Origin: Burkholderiaceae bacterium | GTDB lineage: Bacteria > Pseudomonadota > Gammaproteobacteria > Burkholderiales > Burkholderiaceae_D | Reading direction: 5' to 3' | Length of the DNA: 64,000 bases | Assembly: GCA_004298905.1 (NCBI GenBank) | Contig: SCTK01000019.1 | Location: forward strand, 62,001 to 126,000 | Shown here: piece by piece, positions 33,907-42,017 of the stretch | Layout of the letters: each line of letters begins with the position of its first letter | Position numbering within the stretch: position 1 is the stretch's first letter | Position numbers and translations under genes: made by a program | The notes under the pieces: generated by a model | Databases searched by the model: none | What the model saw: the letters and a program-made list of their open reading frames with translations, nothing else | What the model was told of the DNA's origin: nothing

Positions 33907-35022
33907 ATGTTTAGAATTGGCCGCATAGTCGGAACTGTTTTTTTCTTGCAATGGGTTCTCTGTGCACCGTCAATTGCACAGGAAAAAGCCGCCGGAGGGA
34001 TGTCCTTCAAGCCATATTTGGCTGATGGCGCACCAATTCAAACAGAAGAGTACTGCGGATACCGTAATGCCAACCAGGACTGGCTGGGGCGCGACTTGGG
34101 GGAAGGCGTGCATGTCGAGGTAGGCCTTAAGTATGAAAAAGGTATGCCAATATCGGCCACTCTGCTATTTCGTTACTACGACGGAAAATTGGAGCTTTCA
34201 CCTAATGAATTTGAATTGCGTGCATTCCCAGGTGAAAAGATTTTTAAGCCCAGTGAAATTCGTCGGGACCTCTACAAGCCGAACAACGGTCACTGTGCCC
34301 AGTATGGCGAATGGGTATATTTAAAATTTCCTGTTCAACCCGAGATGGTTGAACAAGTAGCACTTGTTTTTCCCAGCGATACCGTAAAGAAAAAAGAAAC
34401 CATCAAGGTTCGGCCTTTCCGCTTTGAAAAGACAGATGGGGCAGCCGGTAGCAATTCCCTGTCAAGGGTGAAGCCAATCAATGTCACACCACCCTTATCC
34501 GCCGAAGACATGCAGTCCTGCGATCCAGGCATCGCAATAGCTGCGGCTGAGGAAGTAGTTAATAAACCGTCCACCCTGAAGGAGCCTTTGCAATTGTTCA
34601 TGGCTGCAGCAGTTTTTTTCCAACATGGGGCAAAAGATAAGGCTGTATTTTGGTTCTATGCAGCCCAACTACGTGTCCGATATCAGCTTGTATTTGAGCA
34701 AGGAGACTTGGGACAGATATTATCCATCATGCTCATGACCGTCGGGCCACCAATAAACAACTATGCGTTTCAGGATGTCGAAAAACTTAATCGAATACTC
34801 GATACGGTCTTGGCGTGGGACAAAACTGCACCAAACCCCTTCCGAAATAAAAATCAGCCAAAGGACATTGAAGCCAAGCTGGAAAAGGTCTACTCAGGTT
34901 TTTATGATCTAAAGGTAAAACTCTCAACGGAAAGAGAGGCCTTGGAACAAGCAGCCAAACTTGCAGCGCCACAAATGGAACTCATGTCGGAGCAATTACG
35001 CAATCGACCATGCCCAAATTAG
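33907..35022 (+). CDS. Secreted protein of unknown function
   Basis: I do not recognise this 371-residue protein. The first 25 residues form a signal peptide (IGRIVGTVFFLQWVLCAPSIAQ) that would export it to the periplasm. The middle (about 40-170) looks beta-rich, with YCGYRNANQDWLGRDLGEGV and a FRYYDGKLELSPNEF strand. A second, helical part (about 205-360) starts PPLSAEDMQSCDPGIAIAAA and contains FFQHGAKDKAVFWFYAAQLR, which resembles helical repeats (SEL1/TPR-like impression only). GGAG lies seven bases before the ATG. Its codon use is more AT-rich than recN beside it, suggesting a different origin. Confidence 0.7.
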   Translation: MFRIGRIVGTVFFLQWVLCAPSIAQEKAAGGMSFKPYLADGAPIQTEEYCGYRNANQDWLGRDLGEGVHVEVGLKYEKGMPISATLLFRYYDGKLELSPNEFELRAFPGEKIFKPSEIRRDLYKPNNGHCAQYGEWVYLKFPVQPEMVEQVALVFPSDTVKKKETIKVRPFRFEKTDGAAGSNSLSRVKPINVTPPLSAEDMQSCDPGIAIAAAEEVVNKPSTLKEPLQLFMAAAVFFQHGAKDKAVFWFYAAQLRVRYQLVFEQGDLGQILSIMLMTVGPPINNYAFQDVEKLNRILDTVLAWDKTAPNPFRNKNQPKDIEAKLEKVYSGFYDLKVKLSTEREALEQAAKLAAPQMELMSEQLRNRPCPN

Positions 35023-35087
35023 CGAGGTAGTGTGGGCAACTCGTTGCCCACGCGTCCAATCGATACGTGGCTGCGTGTGCAATGCCC

Positions 35088-35139
35088 TGCATAGCCATTC
35101 GACTAAGCGCTCAAAAAACAAGCGCCAAGTCGCTGGTTA
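35088..35139. repeat. 52-bp REP-like palindromic repeat, copy B
   Basis: Aligned with 1428-1479 over 52 nt. Inner stem AGCGCT/AGCGC replaces GTGCGC/GCGCAC of copy A while the outer CGACT/AGTCG pair is kept, so the fold is conserved although the bases differ. Confidence 0.6.
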
Positions 35140-35195
35140 AGTTGCACACCCTACAAATTCAAACCCGTTGCAACCATGACAGATTAAGGAAGCGA

Positions 35196-35477
35196 ATGGA
35201 ACATGTACTGATCATTCACGTCGTCAAAGACTACCTTGCATGGAAGAGCGTCTTCGATAACGCCGCGTCTCTCCGAAAAGATGCGGGGGAGCAGAGTTAT
35301 CAGGTACTGAAATACGACGACAACCCCAACACGATCGTCCACTTTTCCAGATGGGCGTCGATTGCCAAAGCCAAGGCATTCTTTGAATCGCCGCAACTGG
35401 TTGAAATCCGCAAACAGGCCGGTGTCGAGGCGCCGCAGTTCATTTACCTGCACAAGCTCGAAGAGGGTGTGCTTTGA
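35196..35477 (+). CDS. ABM-like dimeric alpha/beta-barrel protein, full-length copy
   Basis: A 93-residue small cytoplasmic protein with the pattern of antibiotic-biosynthesis-monooxygenase-like ferredoxin folds: strand MEHVLIIHVVKDYLAWKSVF, helix, then NTIVHFSRWASIAKAKAFFE and a terminal QFIYLHKLEEGVL strand. The enzymatic role is unknown. AAGGA precedes the ATG at 35196, deciding against the longer frame from 35067. A shortened copy lies at 38231. The next gene is DUF1653, and the pair is duplicated about 3 kb downstream. Confidence 0.75.
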   Translation: MEHVLIIHVVKDYLAWKSVFDNAASLRKDAGEQSYQVLKYDDNPNTIVHFSRWASIAKAKAFFESPQLVEIRKQAGVEAPQFIYLHKLEEGVL

Positions 35478-35510
35478 ACGTGCAAAGACTGGCGAAAGGC
35501 GCATAAGACT

Positions 35511-35759
35511 ATGTCCGATTTACCCCCGCTACCGGAGACACGCCTGGGCCGGTATCGGCATTACAAAGGCGGCGAGTACGAAGTGGTTGGCGTTGCGCGT
35601 CACAGCGAAAGCCTGGAAGCGCTAGTGGTGTATCGGCCGCTCTATAACGCTTCGGGCTTGTGGGTGCGCCCGCACGAGATGTTCTTCGAGCACGTTACAG
35701 TTGACGGCAAGTTGCAGCCGCGTTTTACCTTTTTGGAATCACCAAGGAATTCTGCATGA
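35511..35759 (+). CDS. DUF1653 protein, copy 1
   Basis: An 82-residue soluble protein: LGRYRHYKGGEYEVVGVARH, a central LVVYRPLYNASGLWVRPHEM and a C-terminal VDGKLQPRFTFLE. This matches DUF1653, a compact beta domain of unknown function. Its stop codon overlaps the ATG of the following membrane protein (ATGA). A second copy at 39223 is about 85 percent identical by eye. Confidence 0.88.
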   Translation: MSDLPPLPETRLGRYRHYKGGEYEVVGVARHSESLEALVVYRPLYNASGLWVRPHEMFFEHVTVDGKLQPRFTFLESPRNSA

Positions 35760-36118
35760 CACTCGCTGCCGCGTGGATCATTTTCATTCTGGGCCTGGGC
35801 CACATGGTGGTTGGCCTCGTGATGTTCAGGGCTCCGCTGATGGCAGCGGTGCGTGAGGGCCTGGTGGGAAAATTCACCATGAACCCGGAGCGGCGCACGG
35901 CGTTCTGGTTCATGATCTTTGGACCCTTGCTGATCATGGGCGGCCATGTGGCGATTCATGCAGTCAATGTGGCCGATGCGGAGCTGCTGAAGATCGCGGG
36001 CTTCTATCTGTTTGCCACCGGGATTGCCGGGACGCTGGCATTGCCCAGGTCACCCTTTGTGGTGGCGCTACTCGTCGCACCTGTGTTTATCGCTGCGGGG
36101 TATGGCTGGATCGCCTGA
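35756..36118 (+). CDS. Small four-helix membrane protein (DUF6463-like)
   Basis: A 120-residue inner-membrane protein with four hydrophobic segments: about 3-27 (AAAWIIFILGLGHMVVGLVMF), 48-68, 78-96 and 100-118. The N-terminal GLGHMVVGLV and the central ERRTAFWFMIFGPLLIMGGH are like the DUF6463 family as I remember it. Function is unknown. Translation is coupled to the DUF1653 gene by an ATGA overlap. Confidence 0.75.
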   Translation: MTLAAAWIIFILGLGHMVVGLVMFRAPLMAAVREGLVGKFTMNPERRTAFWFMIFGPLLIMGGHVAIHAVNVADAELLKIAGFYLFATGIAGTLALPRSPFVVALLVAPVFIAAGYGWIA

Positions 36119-36146
36119 ACGGGCAGCCCGTGGAACACTCAACCAC

Positions 36147-38039
36147 TCACGCAGCGATGCGGTAACTGTCGCCCCCAGACTTCTTCGCCTGATACATGGC
36201 GACGTCGGCTTTCTTGAGATGGTCGTCGAAGTTGATGTCGTCCGGTAGACACCAGGCCACACCGATGCTGAGTTTGTTGTCAGCGTCCAAGCCATTGCAA
36301 TGAATCGGCGCGTCAAATGCAGCGCGTATGCGTTCGAGAATGACATTCAGCAAGTCATCGTCCAGCGGTGCGCTGAATAGCACCACGAATTCGTCGCCAC
36401 CGAGGCGACCGACGATGTCGGTTTCGCGCACCGAGTCGCGCAATCGGTGTGCAACCTTGATCAATAATTCGTCGCCGACGTCATGGCCGTGCGTGTCGTT
36501 GACGGCTTTGAGTCGATCGAGATCAATCAGCGCCAGCGCAAATCTGCTTTGCTGGCGCTTGGCCAGGCCGAGCAAATAGTCGAAGCGTTCCATCAGCATG
36601 CGCCGGTTGGGCAGGCCGGTCATCGCATCGTAATACGCCATGTGGGTTAACTGTTCTTCACTTTTGCGCAGCAGATCCAACGTTCGCTTGTGGTTTTCCA
36701 CTTCTTCGGCCAATTCCAAGGTGCGAAATTTGACCTTGTATTCCAGTTCTTTCTCATGCTGTTCGGCATCGCGCAGGCGTGCGGTTTTTTCCTCTAATGC
36801 GAGTTGTTGCGCCAGTTCTTTCTCGTGCATGAACAGGTTGATCCGTTCCGCCAGCGCTTGCGAAAACATGATGGCTTCCCACGCGCCAGCCACTACGAAC
36901 AGCATCCGATTAAACACACTGGCCTCTGCCTGACCCCGCCCCAGCAACAGCAGCAGGTTGAGCGAGAAAATGACGGGGCCGTGACCGAGCAGGTAATACC
37001 AGGCCGGACGGAAACCCTTGAGTGCGCGATAGACTGCGCCACCGATGAGCAACACGAATACGGGGAAGGCGGCGTAGTGGATCACCACACCGGTGAAACC
37101 GAACCAGCCCAGCAGCGCCGTCACTATGGTGATGCCATACAGACCCACAAAGAGATACAGGAGGCGATCAAACCAGCGCGTCAAGCCGCCACCCTGCAGC
37201 AGCCACAACGGGAACAAGGTGAGCAGCATGGCATACAGCGCGATCAGCGCCTGATTCAGGCCCGTAATCCGATAACCACTGTCGGGCCAGAGCAGTTGCG
37301 ACCCGAGGCCATTGAGGTCAGCCGCAAACAGAGTGAAACTGACCATCGTCAGGGAATAGACCAGATACAGTCGATCACGCAGACGCAGATACAACAACAG
37401 GTTGTACAAGCCGAGACCGACGAGAACGCCGATGCACGCGCCCAGCAACAGATATTCGAGCAGTGCGCGCTGCGACCAATCTTCCAGTTGCCAGATGCGC
37501 AGCGGCAGAATGCTGGCATTGAGGGTGACGACGCGGAAGTAGAGCGTGACGGGTTGGTTGGCCGGTAGATCAACCGGATACAGGTACTGACGATAGGCGA
37601 AGGGCCGTTGCCGGAAGGGATGCGCATCGCCCGCCGTCTGCACGCTGTATTGGCCGTTGGCTTCGGGGCGATACAGGCTCAGCTCATCGACCGAGAACGG
37701 TTGCATTTCCAGCCACCAGCGGGCGGGCGTATCGGCGTTGCGGTTCAGGGTAATGCGCAACCAGACTGGATGTGGGATCAACCCCAGACCGACGACGCCA
37801 TGCGAGGGTTCGAAGTGCGCGTCCGCCCGCACCTGTTCCACGTTCATGTGATCGGTTTGATCAATGAATAAATCGACGTCGGCGTTCAGGCCCTTGCCAC
37901 TGCTGGCAGTATCGATGACGACAGGCGCCGCCTGCACCGGCGACAGCAGGACCACCAATGTTGTGATGGCAATGACTGTCAGCCAGTGTCTGACCCTCTG
38001 GGACACTGTGCGGATTACTGGCGGTGCGACGGGGTTCAT
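36147..38039 (-). CDS. 7TMR-DISM membrane diguanylate cyclase
   Basis: A 630-residue inner-membrane sensor. After an N-terminal signal or anchor (about 18-38) comes a periplasmic 7TMR-DISM extracellular domain (about 45-185, with HPVWLRITLNRNADTPARWW and ELSLYRPEANGQY). Seven membrane helices follow (about 190-395), then a coiled coil rich in Glu/Lys (about 405-465). A GGDEF domain (about 470-630) ends the protein, with YDAMTGLPNRRMLMERFDYL, DLDRLKAVNDTHGHDVGD and an intact LGGDEFVVLF. It should make cyclic di-GMP in response to a periplasmic ligand, often a carbohydrate in this class. I choose the ATG at 38039; the frame is open to 38132. Confidence 0.92.
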   Translation of the reverse strand: MNPVAPPVIRTVSQRVRHWLTVIAITTLVVLLSPVQAAPVVIDTASSGKGLNADVDLFIDQTDHMNVEQVRADAHFEPSHGVVGLGLIPHPVWLRITLNRNADTPARWWLEMQPFSVDELSLYRPEANGQYSVQTAGDAHPFRQRPFAYRQYLYPVDLPANQPVTLYFRVVTLNASILPLRIWQLEDWSQRALLEYLLLGACIGVLVGLGLYNLLLYLRLRDRLYLVYSLTMVSFTLFAADLNGLGSQLLWPDSGYRITGLNQALIALYAMLLTLFPLWLLQGGGLTRWFDRLLYLFVGLYGITIVTALLGWFGFTGVVIHYAAFPVFVLLIGGAVYRALKGFRPAWYYLLGHGPVIFSLNLLLLLGRGQAEASVFNRMLFVVAGAWEAIMFSQALAERINLFMHEKELAQQLALEEKTARLRDAEQHEKELEYKVKFRTLELAEEVENHKRTLDLLRKSEEQLTHMAYYDAMTGLPNRRMLMERFDYLLGLAKRQQSRFALALIDLDRLKAVNDTHGHDVGDELLIKVAHRLRDSVRETDIVGRLGGDEFVVLFSAPLDDDLLNVILERIRAAFDAPIHCNGLDADNKLSIGVAWCLPDDINFDDHLKKADVAMYQAKKSGGDSYRIAA

Positions 38040-38230
38040 CAGATTACTCTTTGTTTGCTTTCCAGCAGGCTTATGCGGCCGCTTTCCGCTTGCGAAATCC
38101 TGGCTGTTCTTTGTGTTGTTCGGGACGCACATGTGTACGGTTTTTCATTATCACATTACACTCGCAGCAGCGCCTTCAAGTTCGCATTGATTTGCAATTC
38201 CGTAATCTTGCCACGAATTGAGGATACCGA

Positions 38231-38377
38231 ATGGAACATGTACTGATCATTCACGCCGTCAAGGACTACCTGGCCTGGAAGCGCGTTTTCGATAACGCCG
38301 CGTCTCTGCGCAAAGAGGCCGGTGTCGAAGCGCCGCAATTCGTTTACCTGCACAAGCTGGAAGAGGGTGTGCTTTGA
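38231..38377 (+). CDS. ABM-like protein, internally deleted copy
   Basis: A 48-residue copy of the 35196 gene. Its first 31 residues (MEHVLIIHAVKDYLAWKRVF and following) and last 17 (VEAPQFVYLHKLEEGVL) align well with the full copy, but the 45 residues between are absent. The join lies where the full copy has RKDAG at 27-31 and RKQAG at 72-76; the short copy has RKEAG once. The frame is kept. The loss removes half of the barrel fold, so the product is unlikely to fold normally; it may be a relic. Confidence 0.75.
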   Translation: MEHVLIIHAVKDYLAWKRVFDNAASLRKEAGVEAPQFVYLHKLEEGVL

Positions 38378-38495
38378 ACCTGGCTGTCGCTACCTTGACA
38401 GGCAAGACGGTATCTACGCTTGCCGGTTATTTTTAATTATCGTTCCCGGCCTTTTACCGCGAGACCGCAACATTCGGACTGGATGTTTAAACGCG

Positions 38496-38523
38496 TTGAC
38501 ACATTCGGCCTATCGGCTATACT
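38496..38523 (+). promoter_or_regulatory. Promoter of the second toxin-antitoxin pair
   Basis: TTGACA (38496-38501) and TATACT (38518-38523) with a 16-nt spacer, 24 nt before the antitoxin ATG. This is close to the sigma70 consensus. Confidence 0.75.
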
Positions 38524-38547
38524 CGCCGCAACATAGAGAGGCCCACC

Positions 38548-38802
38548 ATGGCAACCACAGTGAAATTGACGATTCAGCAATGGGGTAACAGTCTGGCGGT
38601 ACGCATCCCGTCTGCCGTCGCGCGGCCCGCCCATTTCAAGGTCGGTCAGCCGGTTGAGATGACGCTGGAAGAATCGGGGCTGATGCTCAAGCCGGTCGGC
38701 GCACCCAAGCTGACGCTTAACCAGAAGCTGGCGCGGTACGATGCCGGGCTGCACGGCGGTGAAGTCATGGCCAGCCAGCCGGTCGGTGTTGAGGTGCTCT
38801 GA
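38548..38802 (+). CDS. MazE/ChpBI-type antitoxin
   Basis: An 84-residue AbrB-fold antitoxin: VKLTIQQWGNSLAVRIPSAV and QPVEMTLEESGLMLKPV are the MazE signature, followed by a flexible tail (LTLNQKLARYDAGLHGGEVM) that would occupy the toxin's RNA groove. GAGAGG lies upstream of the ATG. The stop overlaps the toxin start (TGATG). Confidence 0.93.
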   Translation: MATTVKLTIQQWGNSLAVRIPSAVARPAHFKVGQPVEMTLEESGLMLKPVGAPKLTLNQKLARYDAGLHGGEVMASQPVGVEVL

Positions 38803-39170
38803 TGGCGCGCGGCAAGGCCTGGACACCAGACCGCGGTGATGTGATCTGGATCGATTGCAATCCGCAAGCTGGCAGAGAAATGAAAGACGTGCATCCGCTG
38901 CTGGTGCTTTCGCCGGGCGCATTCAATGCCAAAACCGGCATCGTCATCGGCCTGCCCATGACCACTGCTGCGTACAACGAAACCAATCCGTTTGCCGTGC
39001 GATTCGACGGGCCAAAACGTGTGGTGAGCTACATCCTCACTCATCAACCCAAATCGTTCGACTGGAAAATGCGGCGCGCGAAACCGCACCCGATGAAACA
39101 TGTCCCGGAAGAAATATTGGCACAGGCGTGTGAATCACTGAATCAGATCATCATGATCGGGCAGTCGTAA
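38802..39170 (+). CDS. MazF/ChpB-type endoribonuclease toxin
   Basis: A 122-residue toxin expected to cut mRNA at short motifs. The MazF/PemK pattern is clear: DRGDVIWIDCNPQAGREMKD (RGDVIWID near residue 11), HPLLVLSPGAFN and GIVIGLPMTT. VVSYILTHQPKSFDWKMRRA, the family's QxxxxDWxxR-like strand with the catalytic region, follows. Coupled to the antitoxin by a TGATG overlap. This module lies between the second copies of the ABM-like and DUF1653 genes. Confidence 0.94.
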   Translation: MARGKAWTPDRGDVIWIDCNPQAGREMKDVHPLLVLSPGAFNAKTGIVIGLPMTTAAYNETNPFAVRFDGPKRVVSYILTHQPKSFDWKMRRAKPHPMKHVPEEILAQACESLNQIIMIGQS

Positions 39171-39222
39171 ATCAATCAGGCCGGGCTCGATCAATTCTTG
39201 CATGTGGGAGACACATAAGACC

Positions 39223-39474
39223 ATGTCCGATTTACCCCCGCTTCCGGAGACACGCCTGGGTCGCTATCGGCATTACAAGGGTGGCGAGTACGAAGTGGTT
39301 GGCGTTGCACATCACAGCGAAAGCCTGGAACCGCTGGTGGTCTACCGGCCGCTCTACAACGACTCAGGCTTGTGGGTGCGCCCGCACGCGATGTTCTTTG
39401 AGGACGTTGCGTTGGACGGTAAGTTGCAGCCAAGGTTTACCCGGATGGAAACAGAGTTACCCGGCGCGCGGTAG
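39223..39474 (+). CDS. DUF1653 protein, copy 2
   Basis: An 83-residue protein nearly identical to the 35511 gene through its DUF1653 core (LGRYRHYKGGEYEVVGVAHH, LVVYRPLYNDSGLWVRPHAM), then diverging after QPRFT. Start at the ATG at 39223 by alignment with copy 1; an upstream ATG at 39202 would add seven residues. The copy is followed by a Kelch-type gene rather than the DUF6463-like gene. Confidence 0.87.
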   Translation: MSDLPPLPETRLGRYRHYKGGEYEVVGVAHHSESLEPLVVYRPLYNDSGLWVRPHAMFFEDVALDGKLQPRFTRMETELPGAR

Positions 39475-39538
39475 CTGTTAACAGGTCAGTTTCAATTTGC
39501 GCTTTCGATCTCCCGGTCAAGACCGATACAATGTTGCA

Positions 39539-42004
39539 ATGAAATTCCCGACCCCGGCTTTCTCCAAATATTTTTTCGCGCTGGTCCTGGTTCTACTGTG
39601 CGTCAGACTCTGGTACGTACGTCTGAGGGATGCAGAAGATTTCAGTCCGCCGCCACCTGCAACTGTAGTGGTTCAGGTTGCGGAACCGGCACCGCCGCCA
39701 GCCGCTGCAGATGGCGTCACGCCTGTACTCGCGACCATCAATTGGCTGAATCCAGAAAACCCGGTTGCGATTCCGCTCAGTTGGCGTGGTACGCGTTTCC
39801 TGCTGGAAACGCAGGATGGTCTGCAAATCTGGGATAGCGACACTCTTCAAAAAATCCCGCTGCAACACCCGGTTGCCGATGGCCGCTTGCTGGAACATAT
39901 ATGGATGAGGACAGAGCAGCCACTCCAGCATGGCACCTTGTTCGCCGTCAGTTCCGCCGACGCATCGGCCCCTGCGGCCACGCTTTACTGGATAGACAAC
40001 GGCCAGACGAAAATTGGAAAGCGTCTTGATCTTCCCGCCGGCTTTATGCCTTCGACGCTGGTAGCGGTTACAGGAGATACGGCACTGCTCTGTGCGGCGA
40101 AATCTCAGCGCGCATTGCTTGTGAGTCTCGGAAGCGGGGAGTTGAAGCAGTTGACCGCGGCAGGAACCTCAGCACTGCATGCATCTCTCTTGACAGAGAT
40201 GCAGAAGATGGGAATCGTCGGTCCGCTCGAAGGTATCGGTGAGCTTGTCGAAACTCCAGGTATCAACCACTCCACCGACACGCGTCCACTGGTACTCAAC
40301 ACCCGCGGTTGCACCTGGAGTGCGCGCAAGTTGCCGGAGCCATTGGCCAGCGCACGAAACCTGGAGATATTACCGGTCATGCTCGGCTCTTTTTCCAGAC
40401 CGGGCATTGTTGCGGCGAGCTGGCTCGAACCGGGCAGCAATGCGCCGCGAACGCTCCAGACGCCGCTGGTCTGGGACGGAGAAAGCCAGCAATGGCAGGC
40501 CCGGCAGACTGGCGATTTCTCCGGCATTGCGCCACAACGCCTGGCAGGCGTCAGAGCGGAACAATGGGTCTATGGGGTTGATCTGGCGGAGGGCAGGTTC
40601 GCCTTTCTCGCACAGGTGGAAGAACGCTGGCGCGAGGCGACGCAACGTCTCCCGGCTGCCGAAGGGATCAAGCTGCTGCCCATCGGCAATGAAGGGGTGC
40701 TGGCGCTGTTGATCGATAGCCGCCAGCCGGGCCGCATCGTGCGTCTCGACCCGGCCCCGGAACACTGGCTTGCTGCGCGGTTTCGCGGCAGCGTATCGCC
40801 TAACGATGCCGCCATTCCTTTCAACGGCGGCGCGATGATTGTGGAAAGTTCGAAGTCCAGCCATGTGACGCTGATCAAGCCAGACGATTCCAACCCCACA
40901 CAACTCCCCGATCTGCCCTACCCGCAAAGCAAGGTTTCAGGCACGCAACTGGGCGATGGTTCGGTGGTTGTTTTTGGTGGTCAAATCAATGATTGCGCTT
41001 ACACGCACCCCTGCCCCCAGGCACCTCTGCCGAGTTTTCGCTGGATCCCCACCGAAAACCGCTGGCAACCTTTGACGGCGCTGGCGGTGCAGTTTGCGGC
41101 GGGAGAACCCTTCGATGAGGGGGCATCGCGACGCAGCGATTTTGTTCTGCATGGCGGCAAGGAAATTTTCTATTTATCCAGCAATGAATTGCAATCGGAC
41201 AATGACACCAAAGCACAGCCGACGGTTCTGTTTCACTGGCAACTGGGCGGCGCCACTCAATCGCTAGCCGCCACGCGCATCAGCCGCGCCAACGCCACGC
41301 TGATCGAGCTTGACGATGGCCGCTTTGCCGTGATGGGAGGGGCCGCTGCAAACGAGCCCCCCACGCCGGCGTGCAGCGCCTGCCAAAGCAAACGGCAAGC
41401 GGAAGTGCGACGGCTCAGGGACAAACTCGCCCATGCGCGCCGCACTGGAGAAAATTCTGCGGAAGAAGAAGAGGACGAAGATCCGGAACAGCAGGTGCCG
41501 CCCTGCGCGGCCTGCGAGATTCTGGAGAGAAACAAGTACATGAGTTTTTCACGCAGTTGCGAAATTTACGATCCGCGCAGCGAACGCTGGTCCTGGGGCC
41601 CAAGCCCGGTTCACCCGGCAGGGCGCGCAGTCAAACTCGCCAATGGGCGGATATTTAAACTGGGGCTGCTGGGTTACAACTCGACCGACGCCGAATACGC
41701 CGCCGAAACCGCCGATGCAAGACTGTCGCAATGGGTTGCTGCGCCGTCATTTCCATTGGGCAGATCGACGGTCATCAATGACTTCTTTGCCATCGGTAAT
41801 CAAGTACTCGTGGTTCTATCCAAGCCCGCGGATCGTTATGTGTTGTGGGACGACGCGAGCCAGAGTTGGCAAGTGCTCCCCCTGCCCCGGCATGCCGATT
41901 GGGGGCTGCGCGACATACCTGTGCATGTGGGCGTTGCCGGGGAAGGGAAGCTACTGATGATCTACCCGCGCAGCTTTGAATATCTTGCATGGCCTTTCCA
42001 ATGA
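39539..42004 (+). CDS. Large membrane-anchored Kelch-like protein, first of a pair
   Basis: An 821-residue protein with an N-terminal membrane anchor (about 10-25, YFFALVLVLLCVRLWYV), so the bulk is periplasmic. Repeating blade-like segments with D-G-x-F/V-V-x-G-G endings (QLGDGSVVVFGG about 475, LDDGRFAVMGG about 595) indicate a Kelch/galactose-oxidase-type propeller. An insertion at about 611-660 carries two CxxC pairs (ACSACQSKRQ and PPCAACEILE) around a charged helical segment, so it may bind a metal or form disulfides. No catalytic residues are recognised. The next gene encodes a larger relative and overlaps the end of this region in another frame, suggesting co-expression. Confidence 0.75.
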   Translation: MKFPTPAFSKYFFALVLVLLCVRLWYVRLRDAEDFSPPPPATVVVQVAEPAPPPAAADGVTPVLATINWLNPENPVAIPLSWRGTRFLLETQDGLQIWDSDTLQKIPLQHPVADGRLLEHIWMRTEQPLQHGTLFAVSSADASAPAATLYWIDNGQTKIGKRLDLPAGFMPSTLVAVTGDTALLCAAKSQRALLVSLGSGELKQLTAAGTSALHASLLTEMQKMGIVGPLEGIGELVETPGINHSTDTRPLVLNTRGCTWSARKLPEPLASARNLEILPVMLGSFSRPGIVAASWLEPGSNAPRTLQTPLVWDGESQQWQARQTGDFSGIAPQRLAGVRAEQWVYGVDLAEGRFAFLAQVEERWREATQRLPAAEGIKLLPIGNEGVLALLIDSRQPGRIVRLDPAPEHWLAARFRGSVSPNDAAIPFNGGAMIVESSKSSHVTLIKPDDSNPTQLPDLPYPQSKVSGTQLGDGSVVVFGGQINDCAYTHPCPQAPLPSFRWIPTENRWQPLTALAVQFAAGEPFDEGASRRSDFVLHGGKEIFYLSSNELQSDNDTKAQPTVLFHWQLGGATQSLAATRISRANATLIELDDGRFAVMGGAAANEPPTPACSACQSKRQAEVRRLRDKLAHARRTGENSAEEEEDEDPEQQVPPCAACEILERNKYMSFSRSCEIYDPRSERWSWGPSPVHPAGRAVKLANGRIFKLGLLGYNSTDAEYAAETADARLSQWVAAPSFPLGRSTVINDFFAIGNQVLVVLSKPADRYVLWDDASQSWQVLPLPRHADWGLRDIPVHVGVAGEGKLLMIYPRSFEYLAWPFQ

Positions 42005-42017
42005 CTCGCTCGAAAAA

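Noticed and set aside
41976-42017. Start of the second Kelch protein at 41976, inside the first gene
   Set aside because: The added residues are an out-of-frame reading of the previous gene's end, and the signal-like segment begins after the ATG at 42018.
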